Counted from the stretch's first letter, positions 1-5,440 are shown. The stretch is 7,613 nucleotides of DNA from CAYNNQ01 sp964398785 (GCA_964398785.1 CAYNNQ010000063.1:1-7613); one strand, 5' to 3'. Made by a program: numbers and translations. The notes: generated by a model from the letters alone, not told the origin.

Positions 1-27
1 GTGGCGGCATGCCATATTCCTAAATTG

Positions 28-55
28 GTGTCCAAACTAATTGTAACCCGGACCA
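28..55 (+). repeat. 28-bp direct repeat R5, copy 1
   Basis: A 28-base sequence beginning GTGTCCAA and ending CCCGGACCA recurs at 1356-1383 in the same orientation with two mismatches. It contains short inverted ends (GTCC near the left, GGAC near the right). The two copies lie on either side of the UPF0175/DUF3368 module. It may be a relic of a transposon end or just another extragenic repeat; nothing in the window decides between these. Confidence 0.6.
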
Positions 56-180
56 ATCGGCGTCAGGGGTGACGGGAGTGGGGAACCCCGCATGAGTCGG
101 TTTTTATCCAAAATTTTAGGTTTTCCCCGCCTTCGTCATTACCCGCTTCAGGCGGGTAATCCAGGCGGGGACCAAATATT
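50..180 (+). repeat. REP-like composite repeat, unit 1
   Basis: This holds a truncated inverted hairpin element R1' (its right half, TCAGGGG then TGACG, ends at 74). A linker containing GGGGAACCCCGCATGAG follows, then a forward hairpin R1 at 134-164. R1 reads CGTCA, stem ATTACCCGC, loop TTCAG, stem GCGGGTAAT, then ends in TCCAG. The linker recurs almost unchanged near 430-490 and 3515-3566. There are eleven R1 hairpins in the window, all in this orientation: 138-160, 311-333, 491-513, 1610-1632, 1905-1927, 3069-3091, 3364-3386, 3576-3598, 4980-5002, 5186-5208 and 5350-5372. Confidence 0.8.
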
Positions 181-289
181 AACCGCCGAAGAGAAAGCAT
201 TTGCCCGCGAAATACGCGAATGGACGCGAAAGGAAGAGAAAAAAGAAAAATTTAACCGCTGATCGGGCTGATCCTCGCGGATAGGATGT
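165..289 (+). repeat. R2 repeat, copy 1 (CGCGAA / CGCTGAT block)
   Basis: From GCGGGGACC through AACCGCCGAAG, a run of CGCGAA-spaced words, an A/G-rich stretch, and then the AACCGCTGATC...CTGATCCTCGCGGATAGG tail. The same block recurs at about 1637-1761, 3096-3220 and 3391-3508. Shorter or diverged relatives lie at about 1390-1466, 2888-2926, 3689-3770 and 4771-4808. It has no sustained coding potential. Similar CACGAA/CGCTGAT-type intergenic repeats are known in several bacterial groups; the role is unknown. Confidence 0.7.
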
Positions 290-299
290 TTGCGGCACT

Positions 300-612
300 T
301 CCTTTCCATCATTACCCGCTTCAGGCGGGTAATCCAGAGCGAGGATCCAGAGCGAGGATTTAATTTAATCTCCGGAGTCAGGCCTGATCCTGTGTAGTCT
401 GGACCCCTGATCGGCGTCAGGGGTGACGGGAGTGTGGAACCCCGCATGAGCCGGTTTTTATCCAAAATTTTAGGTTTCCCCCTTTCCGTCATTACCCGCT
501 TTAGGCGGGTAATCCAGAGCGAGGGTGACGGCTAGCCGCTGGATGTTGGTATGGTTTTGTCTATCCTGGACCTCGGATCGGTGTCATTCCCGTTTTGATG
601 CTGGGCGAGGTC
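300..612 (+). repeat. Two tandem REP-like composite units (2 and 3)
   Basis: Forward hairpins R1 at 311-333 and 491-513 are 180 bp apart. Between them sits the best example of the inverted partner R1' at 399-428: CTGGA, stem CCCCTGA, loop TCGGCG, stem TCAGGGG, then TGACG. R1' is R1 turned around, with the same CGTCA/TCCAG termini and a different stem. A degenerate R1' follows near 569-597. An open frame can be read across this region on the minus strand, but it is made of repeat sequence and resembles no protein. With the two entries before it, this accounts for the gene-free stretch 1-618. Confidence 0.75.
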
Positions 613-618
613 GCATTT

Positions 619-1065
619 TTAAGAAAGTTTTTTTATTAGCTTGTCAGAAATTCTAAATCCCAAGCTTTTTAGGGTTAGTATTTCATTGAAGGCGCTTTCA
701 ATTATTTGTTTACTCTCCATCTTATAGAGCACACCGATGGCGCCGCTCAGGTTGCATCCCAGTTCTACGGCGCATTTCCGTGCCTTCAGATCATCAAGCA
801 GAATGGTAATTTTTGTATTATAGGATAAGGAGATTGACTCAGCCTCGCCTTGGCCAATCCCGATGTTGTCAACCAGAAAATTTGCAAAATAAGTGGGAGC
901 TTTTTCTAAGGAGAAGCAATGCTGCAAGTCGTTTGAGTATTCATTAAAAACCGCCTCGGTCAGAATTATTTTGTCATACGCCAGACATAACAGTTCAAGC
1001 TTATCGAGTTTTTCAAAGGCGATGAGTACTGAAGTATCGGCAACTACTATTTCCGGGTCAGGCAT
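619..1065 (-). CDS. DUF3368 PIN-domain toxin
   Basis: A 148-residue protein of the DUF3368 family: PIN-fold, VapC-like presumed ribonucleases paired with UPF0175 antitoxins. Visible signatures are the N-terminal VVADTSVLI with Asp10, an acidic TEAVFNEY segment (37-43), GQGEAES (71-77) with Glu74, and Asp91/Asp92 in LLDDLKARK. The family pattern GCNLSGAIGVLYK (103-115) and a C-terminal SLGFRISDKLIKKL follow. These acidic residues would coordinate the metal in a PIN active site. The gene overlaps the antitoxin end by 8 bases and has only a weak A/G-rich ribosome site, so its translation is probably coupled to the upstream gene. Length and motifs look intact. The RNA target cannot be read from sequence. 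Confidence 0.88.
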   Translation of the reverse strand: MPDPEIVVADTSVLIAFEKLDKLELLCLAYDKIILTEAVFNEYSNDLQHCFSLEKAPTYFANFLVDNIGIGQGEAESISLSYNTKITILLDDLKARKCAVELGCNLSGAIGVLYKMESKQIIESAFNEILTLKSLGFRISDKLIKKLS

Positions 1066-1279
1066 TGCGGATATCTTCTTCTAAATGCTGATCATCATAC
1101 TGAATAGGGCTTATTCCTTTTTTGATCAAAAGTTCAGAGAATGCTCGTTCAGAGTAACCGGAAATCTCTGCCGCTTTTCCCAGGGAAACCAAGCCTTGTT
1201 GAAATAAGGATCCGGCAAGGATAACTTTTATTTCCTGTTCAGGTATGTTTAGGGATGGTAGTTCTATAACTTGGCCCAT
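1058..1279 (-). CDS. UPF0175 family antitoxin
   Basis: A 73-residue protein of the UPF0175 family, the usual partner of DUF3368 or PIN toxins. The core reads VILAGSLFQQGLVSLGKAAEISGYSERAF in outline. SLGKAAE (32-38) followed by a short helix-turn-helix-like segment matches the family, as do KKGISPIQYDDQHLEEDI toward the C terminus. The family is thought to bind its own promoter and neutralise the toxin. The start is supported by a GAGGTT ribosome site at 1286-1291, six bases from the ATG. It is the first gene of a two-gene operon and overlaps the toxin start by 8 bases. The family assignment is firm; the antitoxin role follows from family and position. Confidence 0.87.
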   Translation of the reverse strand: MGQVIELPSLNIPEQEIKVILAGSLFQQGLVSLGKAAEISGYSERAFSELLIKKGISPIQYDDQHLEEDIRNA

Positions 1280-1310
1280 TATATCAACCTCATTAAATTA
1301 TTTTTTGTTA

Positions 1311-1339
1311 TTATTAACCATTAAATGGGTGTGTGGCAA
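1311..1339 (-). promoter_or_regulatory. Promoter of the UPF0175/DUF3368 operon
   Basis: Read on the minus strand: TTGCCA (1334-1339), a 17-base spacer, then TAATAA (1311-1316), in an AT-rich stretch 32 bases ahead of the antitoxin start. The -10 side contains TTAATGGTTAA, two TTAA half-palindromes that could serve as an operator for autoregulation. The element lies in unique sequence between the gene and repeat R5. Confidence 0.6.
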
Positions 1340-1355
1340 GAAAATAAGTGGCTGC

Positions 1356-1383
1356 GTGTCCAAGCTAATTGGAACCCGGACCA
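1356..1383 (+). repeat. 28-bp direct repeat R5, copy 2
   Basis: Second copy of the sequence at 28-55, matching 26 of 28 bases by eye, same orientation. It lies just upstream of the promoter of the first TA operon, so the two copies bracket that module. Confidence 0.6.
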
Positions 1384-1387
1384 TAAG

Positions 1388-1466
1388 AGTATTGCCCACA
1401 GAATACACGGAAGGGCGCGGAAAAGAGGATTTAACCGCTGATCACGCTGATTTTCGCTGATAGGAT
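1388..1466 (+). repeat. R2-type repeat, variant form
   Basis: Begins GTATTGCCCAC, contains GAATACACGGAAGGGCG, and ends with the ACCGCTGATC...CGCTGATAGG tail. A close relative of this variant lies at 3689-3770. It leads directly into the tandem array. Confidence 0.65.
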
Positions 1467-1468
1467 GG

Positions 1469-1958
1469 GCCTGCAAAAATGTTTTTTGCAGGCAGTTTTA
1501 AGTTGTTAAGTGTTAAGTTTTGAGTAGAGTCAGATATTTATAGATTCCAACCGGGGCGTTTAATTCCGGGTTTCGATTTTTTGCGGATGTAGGCTTCACC
1601 TCCTCCGTCATTACCCGGCTTGACCGGGTAATCCAGGCGGGGACCAAATATTAACCGCCGAAGAGAAAGCATTTGCCCGCGAAACACGCGAATGGACGCG
1701 AAAGGAAGAGAAAAAAGAGGAATTTAACCGCTGATCGCGCTGATCCTCGCGGATAGGAAGGGCCTGCAAAAAATGTTTTTTTGAAGGCAGTTTTAAGTTG
1801 TTAAGTGTTAAGTTTTGAGTAGAGTCAGATATTTATAGATTCCAACCGGGGCGTTTAATTCCGGGTTTCGATTTTTTGCGGATGTAGGCTTCACCTCCTC
1901 CGTCATTACCCGGCTTGACCGGGTAATCCAGGCGGGGACCAAATATTAACCGCCGAAG
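1469..1958 (+). repeat. Tandem array 1 (R3-R1-R2 unit of about 294 bp)
   Basis: Unit order is a GCCTGC/GCAGGC hairpin with an A/T core, a TTAAG-rich stretch, CCGGGGCGTTTAATTCCGGG, hairpin R1, then block R2. The first unit spans 1469-1761. The second runs 1762-1958 and stops at GCCGAAG, where a higA fragment begins. R1 hairpins at 1610 and 1905 give a 295-base period. From 1482 to 1958 I find no difference from 2941-3417, an offset of exactly 1459. In this R1 version the stem is ATTACCCGG/CCGGGTAAT with loop CTTGA. No gene lies in 1280-1952. Confidence 0.85.
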
Positions 1959-2159
1959 CGGATAAGCGCGATAATATCCGGTAAGAGAGCCATCACAGCG
2001 GACACGGATCTGCGTCTTTGCCGTTTCTTTGGATTATCCAAGGGATATTGGCTGCGGGCCCAAGCTGCTTTGGATACTGAACGGGCCGAGGATGAGCTCA
2101 GGGAAACCCTGCAGGCTATCCGTCCCTGGAATGAGAATCAGGGGCAGGTTAATATTTAA
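1953..2159 (+). pseudogene. higA: HigA-type antitoxin, C-terminal remnant
   Basis: Reading from CCG at 1953, the frame gives PKRISAIISGKRAIT, then ADTDLRLCRFFGLSKGYWLRA, an acidic helix TERAEDELRETL and a stop at 2157-2159. This is the C-terminal two-thirds of a HigA/VapI-family XRE antitoxin. In that family the pattern is a PxRI-x-x-I-x-x-GKRAITADT-x-LRL recognition region followed by FG-x-S-x-x-W-L-x-x-Q. The first part of the helix-turn-helix and any start codon are missing: upstream is a TAA at 1947 inside repeat sequence. No higB-type toxin is adjacent. The break coincides with the end of tandem array 1, and the shared CCGAAG suggests microhomology joining. It is on the plus strand, opposite to all complete TA genes. 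It is probably not translated. Confidence 0.75.
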
Positions 2160-2271
2160 TTAAGCGGATTCTGAATTTTGATGCCCGCCACGAGTTGGTC
2201 ATGAGATAAGTCCTCTGCCGCTATGGAGCGCAGCGAAATGGCGGTCAGGTGTAGCGCTTGGGTTGGCGAGG
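2160..2271. other. Short gene-free spacer with imperfect hairpin
   Basis: Between the higA remnant and the hicA stop. It contains the imperfect inverted repeat CCGCTAT...ATGGCGG (about 2218-2245). It ends in GGCGAGGTC next to a T-rich stretch; nearly the same words (GGCGAGGTC then T-rich) occur just past the stop of the DUF3368 gene at 604-618. No T-tailed intrinsic terminator is evident for hicA. Confidence 0.4.
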
Positions 2272-2499
2272 TCATAATTTTTGGAGAAATTCGTCTGCAG
2301 TTATTCGAGTTTGTTTCAGAATATGAGATAATGTCGAGCGTTTAATCGGCTTATGAGCAGGCACGGTGATTTTAAGGGTTTCATTTTGTATATGCTTTTG
2401 TAATCGGATATGCGAGCCTCGTTGGCGAACTATCACCCATCCATCACGCTGTAATGCCTTGATTACCTGGTCATAGTTCAGACTCGGGATTTTACTCAT
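2272..2499 (-). CDS. hicA: HicA-type toxin (mRNA interferase)
   Basis: A 75-residue protein of the HicA/YcfA family, a double-stranded-RNA-binding-fold ribonuclease that cleaves mRNA independently of the ribosome. The diagnostic segment is GWVIVRQRGSHIRLQK: Gly28-Ser29-His30 carries the catalytic histidine of the family. VPAHKPIKRSTLSHILKQ then TADEFL at the C terminus is also typical. The start overlaps the hicB stop by four bases (ATGA), and no convincing separate ribosome site is visible, so translation is probably coupled to hicB. Length is close to the family norm (about 60-80 residues) and the key histidine is present, so the toxin looks intact. Confidence 0.93.
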   Translation of the reverse strand: MSKIPSLNYDQVIKALQRDGWVIVRQRGSHIRLQKHIQNETLKITVPAHKPIKRSTLSHILKQTRITADEFLQKL

Positions 2500-2699
2500 A
2501 TTGCCAGTTCCAACTCTTCAGCATTAGGAATGGCTAAAATATCATCTTCCATAGGTTCTAAGTAAAGCTCGATTGCCTCTTTAATATTTTTAATGGCTTC
2601 TTCTTTTGTCTCACCCTCGGATATGCACCCAGGCAGTGAAGGGGCAATTACAGTATATCCTTCTTCATTGCTCGGTTCGAGATAAATTTTAATCTTCAT
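2496..2699 (-). CDS. hicB: HicB-type antitoxin (short form)
   Basis: A 67-residue HicB antitoxin, consisting of the partial RNase-H-like domain only. Visible are KIKIYLEPSNEEGYTVIAP, the family hallmark SLPGCISEGETKEEAI (24-39), and the following helix NIKEAIELYLEP. There is no C-terminal helix-turn-helix or ribbon-helix-helix domain, so DNA binding by HicB alone is less certain than in longer members. The start has a strong GGAGGT ribosome site at 2706-2711, six bases upstream. It is the first gene of the hicB-hicA operon, so antitoxin precedes toxin. It neutralises HicA by covering its active site, according to what is known of the family. Confidence 0.93.
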   Translation of the reverse strand: MKIKIYLEPSNEEGYTVIAPSLPGCISEGETKEEAIKNIKEAIELYLEPMEDDILAIPNAEELELAI

Positions 2700-2719
2700 G
2701 TTGCTACCTCCGTTATAGT

Positions 2720-2751
2720 TTTATATCGTTTCCTTTGTGAGGTGTTGTCAA
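2720..2751 (-). promoter_or_regulatory. Probable hicBA promoter and operator
   Basis: On the minus strand a consensus TTGACA (2746-2751) lies upstream of GATATAAA (2720-2727). The spacing is 18 bases to GATATA or 20 to TATAAA, so the -10 assignment is uncertain. The palindrome ATACGTAT (2753-2760) sits immediately upstream of the -35 and is a candidate operator. The CCTTTGTGAGG word in the spacer belongs to repeat R4. Confidence 0.5.
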
Positions 2752-2887
2752 TATACGTATTTTAAAAATGCGGACTGACTTTATCCTCTGTCTAAAATAC
2801 GGGACCAATTTTGGCAAGGAATCAGGAGGATAAATCCGGAGGCGGACCCTAAGACCGGGAGAAGTAGAGTGTTGGAAAAAGGAAGAT
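2732..2887 (+). repeat. R4 repeat, copy 1 (upstream of hicB)
   Basis: About 155 bases from CCTTTGTGAGG through ACTGACTTTAT, TGGCAAGGA, AGGAGGATAAATCCGGAG and AGAAGTAGAGTGTTGGAAAA. It is matched along most of its length by 4616-4770. It contains the -35 region of the hicBA promoter on the minus strand. It is followed by a short R2 tail (2888-2926). Confidence 0.7.
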
Positions 2888-2926
2888 TTTAACCGCTGAT
2901 CGCGCTGATCCTCGCGGATAGGATGG

Positions 2927-3510
2927 GCCTGCAAAAAATGTTTTTTGCAGGCAGTTTTAAGTTGTTAAGTGTTAAGTTTTGAGTAGAGTCAGATATTTAT
3001 AGATTCCAACCGGGGCGTTTAATTCCGGGTTTCGATTTTTTGCGGATGTAGGCTTCACCTCCTCCGTCATTACCCGGCTTGACCGGGTAATCCAGGCGGG
3101 GACCAAATATTAACCGCCGAAGAGAAAGCATTTGCCCGCGAAACACGCGAATGGACGCGAAAGGAAGAGAAAAAAGAGGAATTTAACCGCTGATCGCGCT
3201 GATCCTCGCGGATAGGAAGGGCCTGCAAAAAATGTTTTTTTGAAGGCAGTTTTAAGTTGTTAAGTGTTAAGTTTTGAGTAGAGTCAGATATTTATAGATT
3301 CCAACCGGGGCGTTTAATTCCGGGTTTCGATTTTTTGCGGATGTAGGCTTCACCTCCTCCGTCATTACCCGGCTTGACCGGGTAATCCAGGCGGGGACCA
3401 AATATTAACCGCCGAAGAGAAAGCATTTGCCCGCGAAATACGCGAATGGACGCGAAAGGAAGAGAAAAAAGAAAAATTTAACCGCTGATCGCGCTGATTT
3501 TCGCTGATGA
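2927..3510 (+). repeat. Tandem array 2 (R3-R1-R2 unit of about 294 bp)
   Basis: Two nearly complete units, 2927-3220 and 3221-3510, with R1 hairpins at 3069-3091 and 3364-3386. The first 490 bases duplicate tandem array 1. The opening hairpin has one more A than its counterpart at 1469. The second unit keeps its R2 block, which array 1 lost at the higA junction. Its R2 ends in the CGCTGATTTTCGCTGATGA variant and joins directly to a composite REP-like unit. With its neighbours it accounts for the gene-free stretch 2700-3830. Confidence 0.85.
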
Positions 3511-3670
3511 CTGGAGTGGGGAACCCCGCATGAGTCGGTTTTTATCCAAAATTTTAGGTTTTCCCCGCCTCCGTCATTACCCGCTTCAGGCGGGTGATCC
3601 AGAGCGAGGAGTGAGACTAACCTCTGGAGGTTGGTCTTATTCTGTGCACTCTGCCCCCCACACCCAAATA
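3511..3670 (+). repeat. REP-like composite repeat, unit 4
   Basis: Linker GGGGAACCCCGCATGAG and the TTTTTATCC stretch, then hairpin R1 at 3576-3598 with one mismatch in the right arm (GCGGGTGAT). The typical AGAGCGAGG tail follows. The partner R1' is reduced to CTCTGCCCCCC near 3649-3660. Minus-strand and plus-strand frames that can be read here are repeat artefacts. Confidence 0.7.
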
Positions 3671-3688
3671 AATCGGAAACTTTCAAAA

Positions 3689-3770
3689 AAGAGTATTGCC
3701 CACGGAATACACGGAAGGGCGCGGAAAAGAGGATTTAACCACTGATCGCGCAGATTTTCGCGGATATAGG
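3689..3770 (+). repeat. R2-type repeat, variant form, second copy
   Basis: Same variant as 1388-1466: GTATTGCCCACGGAATACACGG, then GGGCGCGGAAAAGAGGATTTAACC and a diverged CTGATC/CGCAGATT tail. The rest of the gap to the vapC stop holds only a weak inverted repeat, GATAGG (3793-3798) with CCTATC (3809-3814). It has no T-run on the vapC downstream side, so I do not call a terminator. Confidence 0.6.
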
Positions 3771-3830
3771 ATAGTTTAGGGCAGTCCCCTGAGATAGGTC
3801 GGGTTCTGCCTATCCAGGATGGTATATATT

Positions 3831-4235
3831 TTATTGTTCCAACTTCAATCCAAATTCTCTGTATTCATTAAAGCCGGTGTCCTGGGTGATCAAGCGGAAA
3901 TTGTTTTTTATGCAGTGCCAGATAAGGATTCTGTCAAACGGATCTTTATGATTTTTGACTTTGGGGAGGTGGTAATAGGTAGACATTGATTCTTGGCCGA
4001 TCTCAATAGGTTCTATTCCCATTTCCGTTGTCACCTGCGGTATGTCTTTTGGTTTTAGCCCCTGTAGTTCAAGTTTGCCAAGGCTATATTTCAAAGAAAT
4101 TTCCCAGAAGGATATAGTCGCGACGAAAATATCATTATCCCTGTCTCTTAGCACCTCCATTTTGGAAGACTTTATCTGTTCCGGATCAAATATTAGCCAG
4201 AGCAGGATATGGGTGTCGATAATAAACTTATTCAT
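3831..4235 (-). CDS. vapC: VapC-type PIN-domain ribonuclease toxin
   Basis: A 134-residue PIN-domain protein with the usual VapC layout. IIDTHILLWL at the N terminus holds Asp7. SFWEISLK (42-49) holds Glu45, and HKDPFDRILIW (96-106) holds Asp98 and Asp101. LITQD (115-119) gives Asp119. This is the full acidic set expected for Mg-dependent RNA cleavage, so the enzyme looks active. Characterised VapCs cut tRNA or rRNA; the substrate here is unknown. The gene starts 8 bases inside the antitoxin end, with only a weak ribosome site, pointing to translational coupling. It differs in sequence type from the DUF3368 toxin at 619-1065, so the two modules are not recent duplicates. Confidence 0.92.
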   Translation of the reverse strand: MNKFIIDTHILLWLIFDPEQIKSSKMEVLRDRDNDIFVATISFWEISLKYSLGKLELQGLKPKDIPQVTTEMGIEPIEIGQESMSTYYHLPKVKNHKDPFDRILIWHCIKNNFRLITQDTGFNEYREFGLKLEQ

Positions 4236-4467
4236 TTTGCATAAGTTCAGTTTCGGTCATGGAAAAATCGCTGTGCATTTTGAATCCCCCTTGCCCTTTA
4301 TACGGCCCGAAGATCCTGGGGGGGTTCTCACCTTCATAGGGGATCAGCATGGCAACTATTTTTCGCTCTTCACCGTATTCAACCAGGAATGTTTCTTTTT
4401 TGTTTTGGACCTGTTCAAGTATTTGAGCTATTTCTTTCTGGGATTCATTGATTTTTATTGACTGCAT
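4228..4467 (-). CDS. Phd/YefM-like antitoxin of the VapC pair
   Basis: A 79-residue antitoxin starting MQSIKINESQKEIA. The N-terminal half resembles the Phd/YefM DNA-binding fold (ILEQVQNKKETFLVEYGEERKIVAML). The C-terminal half, IFGPYKGQGGFKMHSDFSMTETELM, matches the toxin-binding tail seen in such partners of PIN toxins (G-x-x-KG-x-x-x-FK, DF-x-MTE). An ATG eleven codons further upstream exists, but I chose 4467 because AAAGGAG lies at 4476-4482, eight bases before it; the earlier start would run through repeat sequence. It overlaps vapC by 8 bases. Its leader is unusual: an R3 hairpin (4493-4518) begins 11 bases upstream of the ribosome site. Pfam-level assignment is somewhat less certain than for VapC. 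Confidence 0.83.
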   Translation of the reverse strand: MQSIKINESQKEIAQILEQVQNKKETFLVEYGEERKIVAMLIPYEGENPPRIFGPYKGQGGFKMHSDFSMTETELMQNE

Positions 4468-4492
4468 ACTTGCTTCTCCTTTGTAAGGATGC

Positions 4493-4615
4493 GCCTGCAA
4501 AAAATAAATTTTTGCAGGCAGTTTTAAGTTGTTAAGTGTTAAGTTTTAAGTAAAATCAGATGGTTGCACAATATAACCTGTATATTTAACTCCGGATTTG
4601 GACTTTTTGCAGATG
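4493..4615 (+). repeat. R3 repeat, diverged copy beside the phd-type gene
   Basis: Hairpin GCCTGCAAAAA/TTTTTGCAGGC (4493-4518), the TTAAGTTGTTAAG stretch, then a diverged tail ending TTTTTGCAGATG. It is flanked by CCTTTGTAAGG (4478-4488) and CCTCTGTAAGG (4616-4626), which agree in 10 of 11 bases. On the minus strand this repeat must contain or follow the promoter of the phd-vapC operon. A weak candidate is TTGTGC, 17 bases, TAAAAC (about 4544-4572). Confidence 0.65.
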
Positions 4616-4770
4616 CCTCTGTAAGGTAAGGTCATTATGCGGATTTCTAAAATTCGTACTGACTTTATTTACCATATAAAACGAGAGATCGTGTTTGGCA
4701 AGGATTAAGGAGGATAAATCCGGAGACGGCCCCTAAGACGGGGAGAAGTAGAATGTTGGAAAAAAAAGGT
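4616..4770 (+). repeat. R4 repeat, copy 2
   Basis: Matches 2732-2887 from CCTCTGTAAGG through ACTGACTTTAT, TGGCAAGGA, GGAGGATAAATCCGGAGA and AGAAGTAGAATGTTGGAAAA. The position equivalent to the hicB -35 box reads ATGACC instead of TTGACA on the minus strand, so that promoter is probably lost in this copy. No antitoxin gene lies directly beyond its left end; the R3 repeat does. Confidence 0.68.
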
Positions 4771-4895
4771 TTTAACCGCTGATCGGGCTGATCCTCGCGG
4801 ATAGGATGGGCCTGCAAAAAATGTTTTTTTGTAGGCAGTTTTAAGTTGTTAAGTGTTAAGTTTAATTAAAATCAAATGGTTGTAGAATTTAGCCG
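4771..4895 (+). repeat. Short R2 tail plus truncated R3
   Basis: AACCGCTGATCGGGCTGATC...GGATAGGATGG (to about 4808), then the GCCTGC/GTAGGC hairpin (from 4810) and the TTAAGTTGTTAAG stretch. The order R4-R2-R3 is the same as at 2732-2960, showing that these three blocks travel as a unit. After this point the sequence enters the composite REP-like units. Confidence 0.6.
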
Positions 4896-5440
4896 GGGGT
4901 AATTTCTATGGTGCACGGGTGTTGGGAGCCCGGATTATTAGGCCTGTTTCTGATCGGGCGGGGTTTTCCCCCTTTAGTCATTACCCGCTTTAGGCGGGTA
5001 ATCCATTGTGAGGATCAGACTTGGCCGCTGGAGGAAGGCCAATTCCCGTTGCACTCTGGACCCCGGATCGGCGTCAGGGGTGACGGAAGAGGTGAGGCCG
5101 GATTGCAGGTCTTTTGCTGACCAGGTGGTGGGAGCCCCGCACTAGTCGGCCCATGCATGACCCTGAAGAATTCTCCACCTTCGTCATTACCCGCTTTAGG
5201 CGGGTAATCTAGAGCAAGGGTCGTATTTAGCCGCTGGAGGAAGGCCTGATCCCGTGTGTCCTGGACCCCGGATCGGGGTCCGGGGTGACGAGGTTGGTAA
5301 ATCCCGCATCACTTGGTTGGGACCTCATAATGCAGGCTTCTCCTCCGTCATTACCCGCTTTAGGCGGGTGATCCAAAGCGAGGGTTGGATATTAACCACC
5401 TTCGGCAGGTCTAGTCTCATGCATCTGGAGAAATAGGGAC
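4896..5440 (+). repeat. Three tandem REP-like composite units (5 to 7)
   Basis: Forward hairpins R1 at 4980-5002, 5186-5208 and 5350-5372 are separated by 206 and 164 bases. The inverted partner R1' lies at 5056-5085 and 5261-5290 (CTGGA, CCCCGG stem, GGGG, TGACG). Between R1 and R1' runs a related spacer, recognisable by CCGCTGGAGGAAGGCC in two of the units. The third unit's R1' is reduced to CATCTGGAG near 5420. Two frames of 60-70 codons can be read on the plus strand but consist of repeat. The stretch 5440-5513 is AT-richer unique sequence in which I see nothing. Confidence 0.78.

Noticed and set aside
148..492. A 114-codon minus-strand frame
   Set aside because: It runs across R1, R2 and linker repeats, resembles no protein, and parts of it recur wherever the repeats do.
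1469..1493. R3 hairpins (GCCTGC with A/T core) as intrinsic terminators
   Set aside because: The GC pairs are at the base of the stem and the A/T tract is at the loop, the reverse of a terminator, and no T-run follows the GC arm.
1722..1812. Integron attC-like words: ATTTAAC fits RYYYAAC and GTTAAGT fits GTTRRRY, about 80 bases apart around a hairpin
   Set aside because: The sequence between them is not the required extended imperfect palindrome: the arms next to the core words do not pair. No integrase gene is present, and the TA genes are not packed as cassettes between such sites.
1469..3510. Tandem arrays as CRISPR
   Set aside because: The repeated unit is about 294 bp with no unique spacers, and no cas genes are present.
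3793..3814. GATAGG/CCTATC inverted repeat past the vapC stop as a terminator
   Set aside because: The stem is only 6 bp with a 10-base loop and there is no T-run on the downstream side of the minus strand.
4690..4790. A short open frame through R4 (RINPE...GRSR...) kept open in both copies, possibly a coding remnant
   Set aside because: The conserved piece is under 30 codons, I recognise no family, and open frames of that length are expected by chance.
4908..5436. Two plus-strand frames of 60-70 codons
   Set aside because: They consist of the composite REP-like units; related peptides arise from each repeat copy and there are no ribosome sites.
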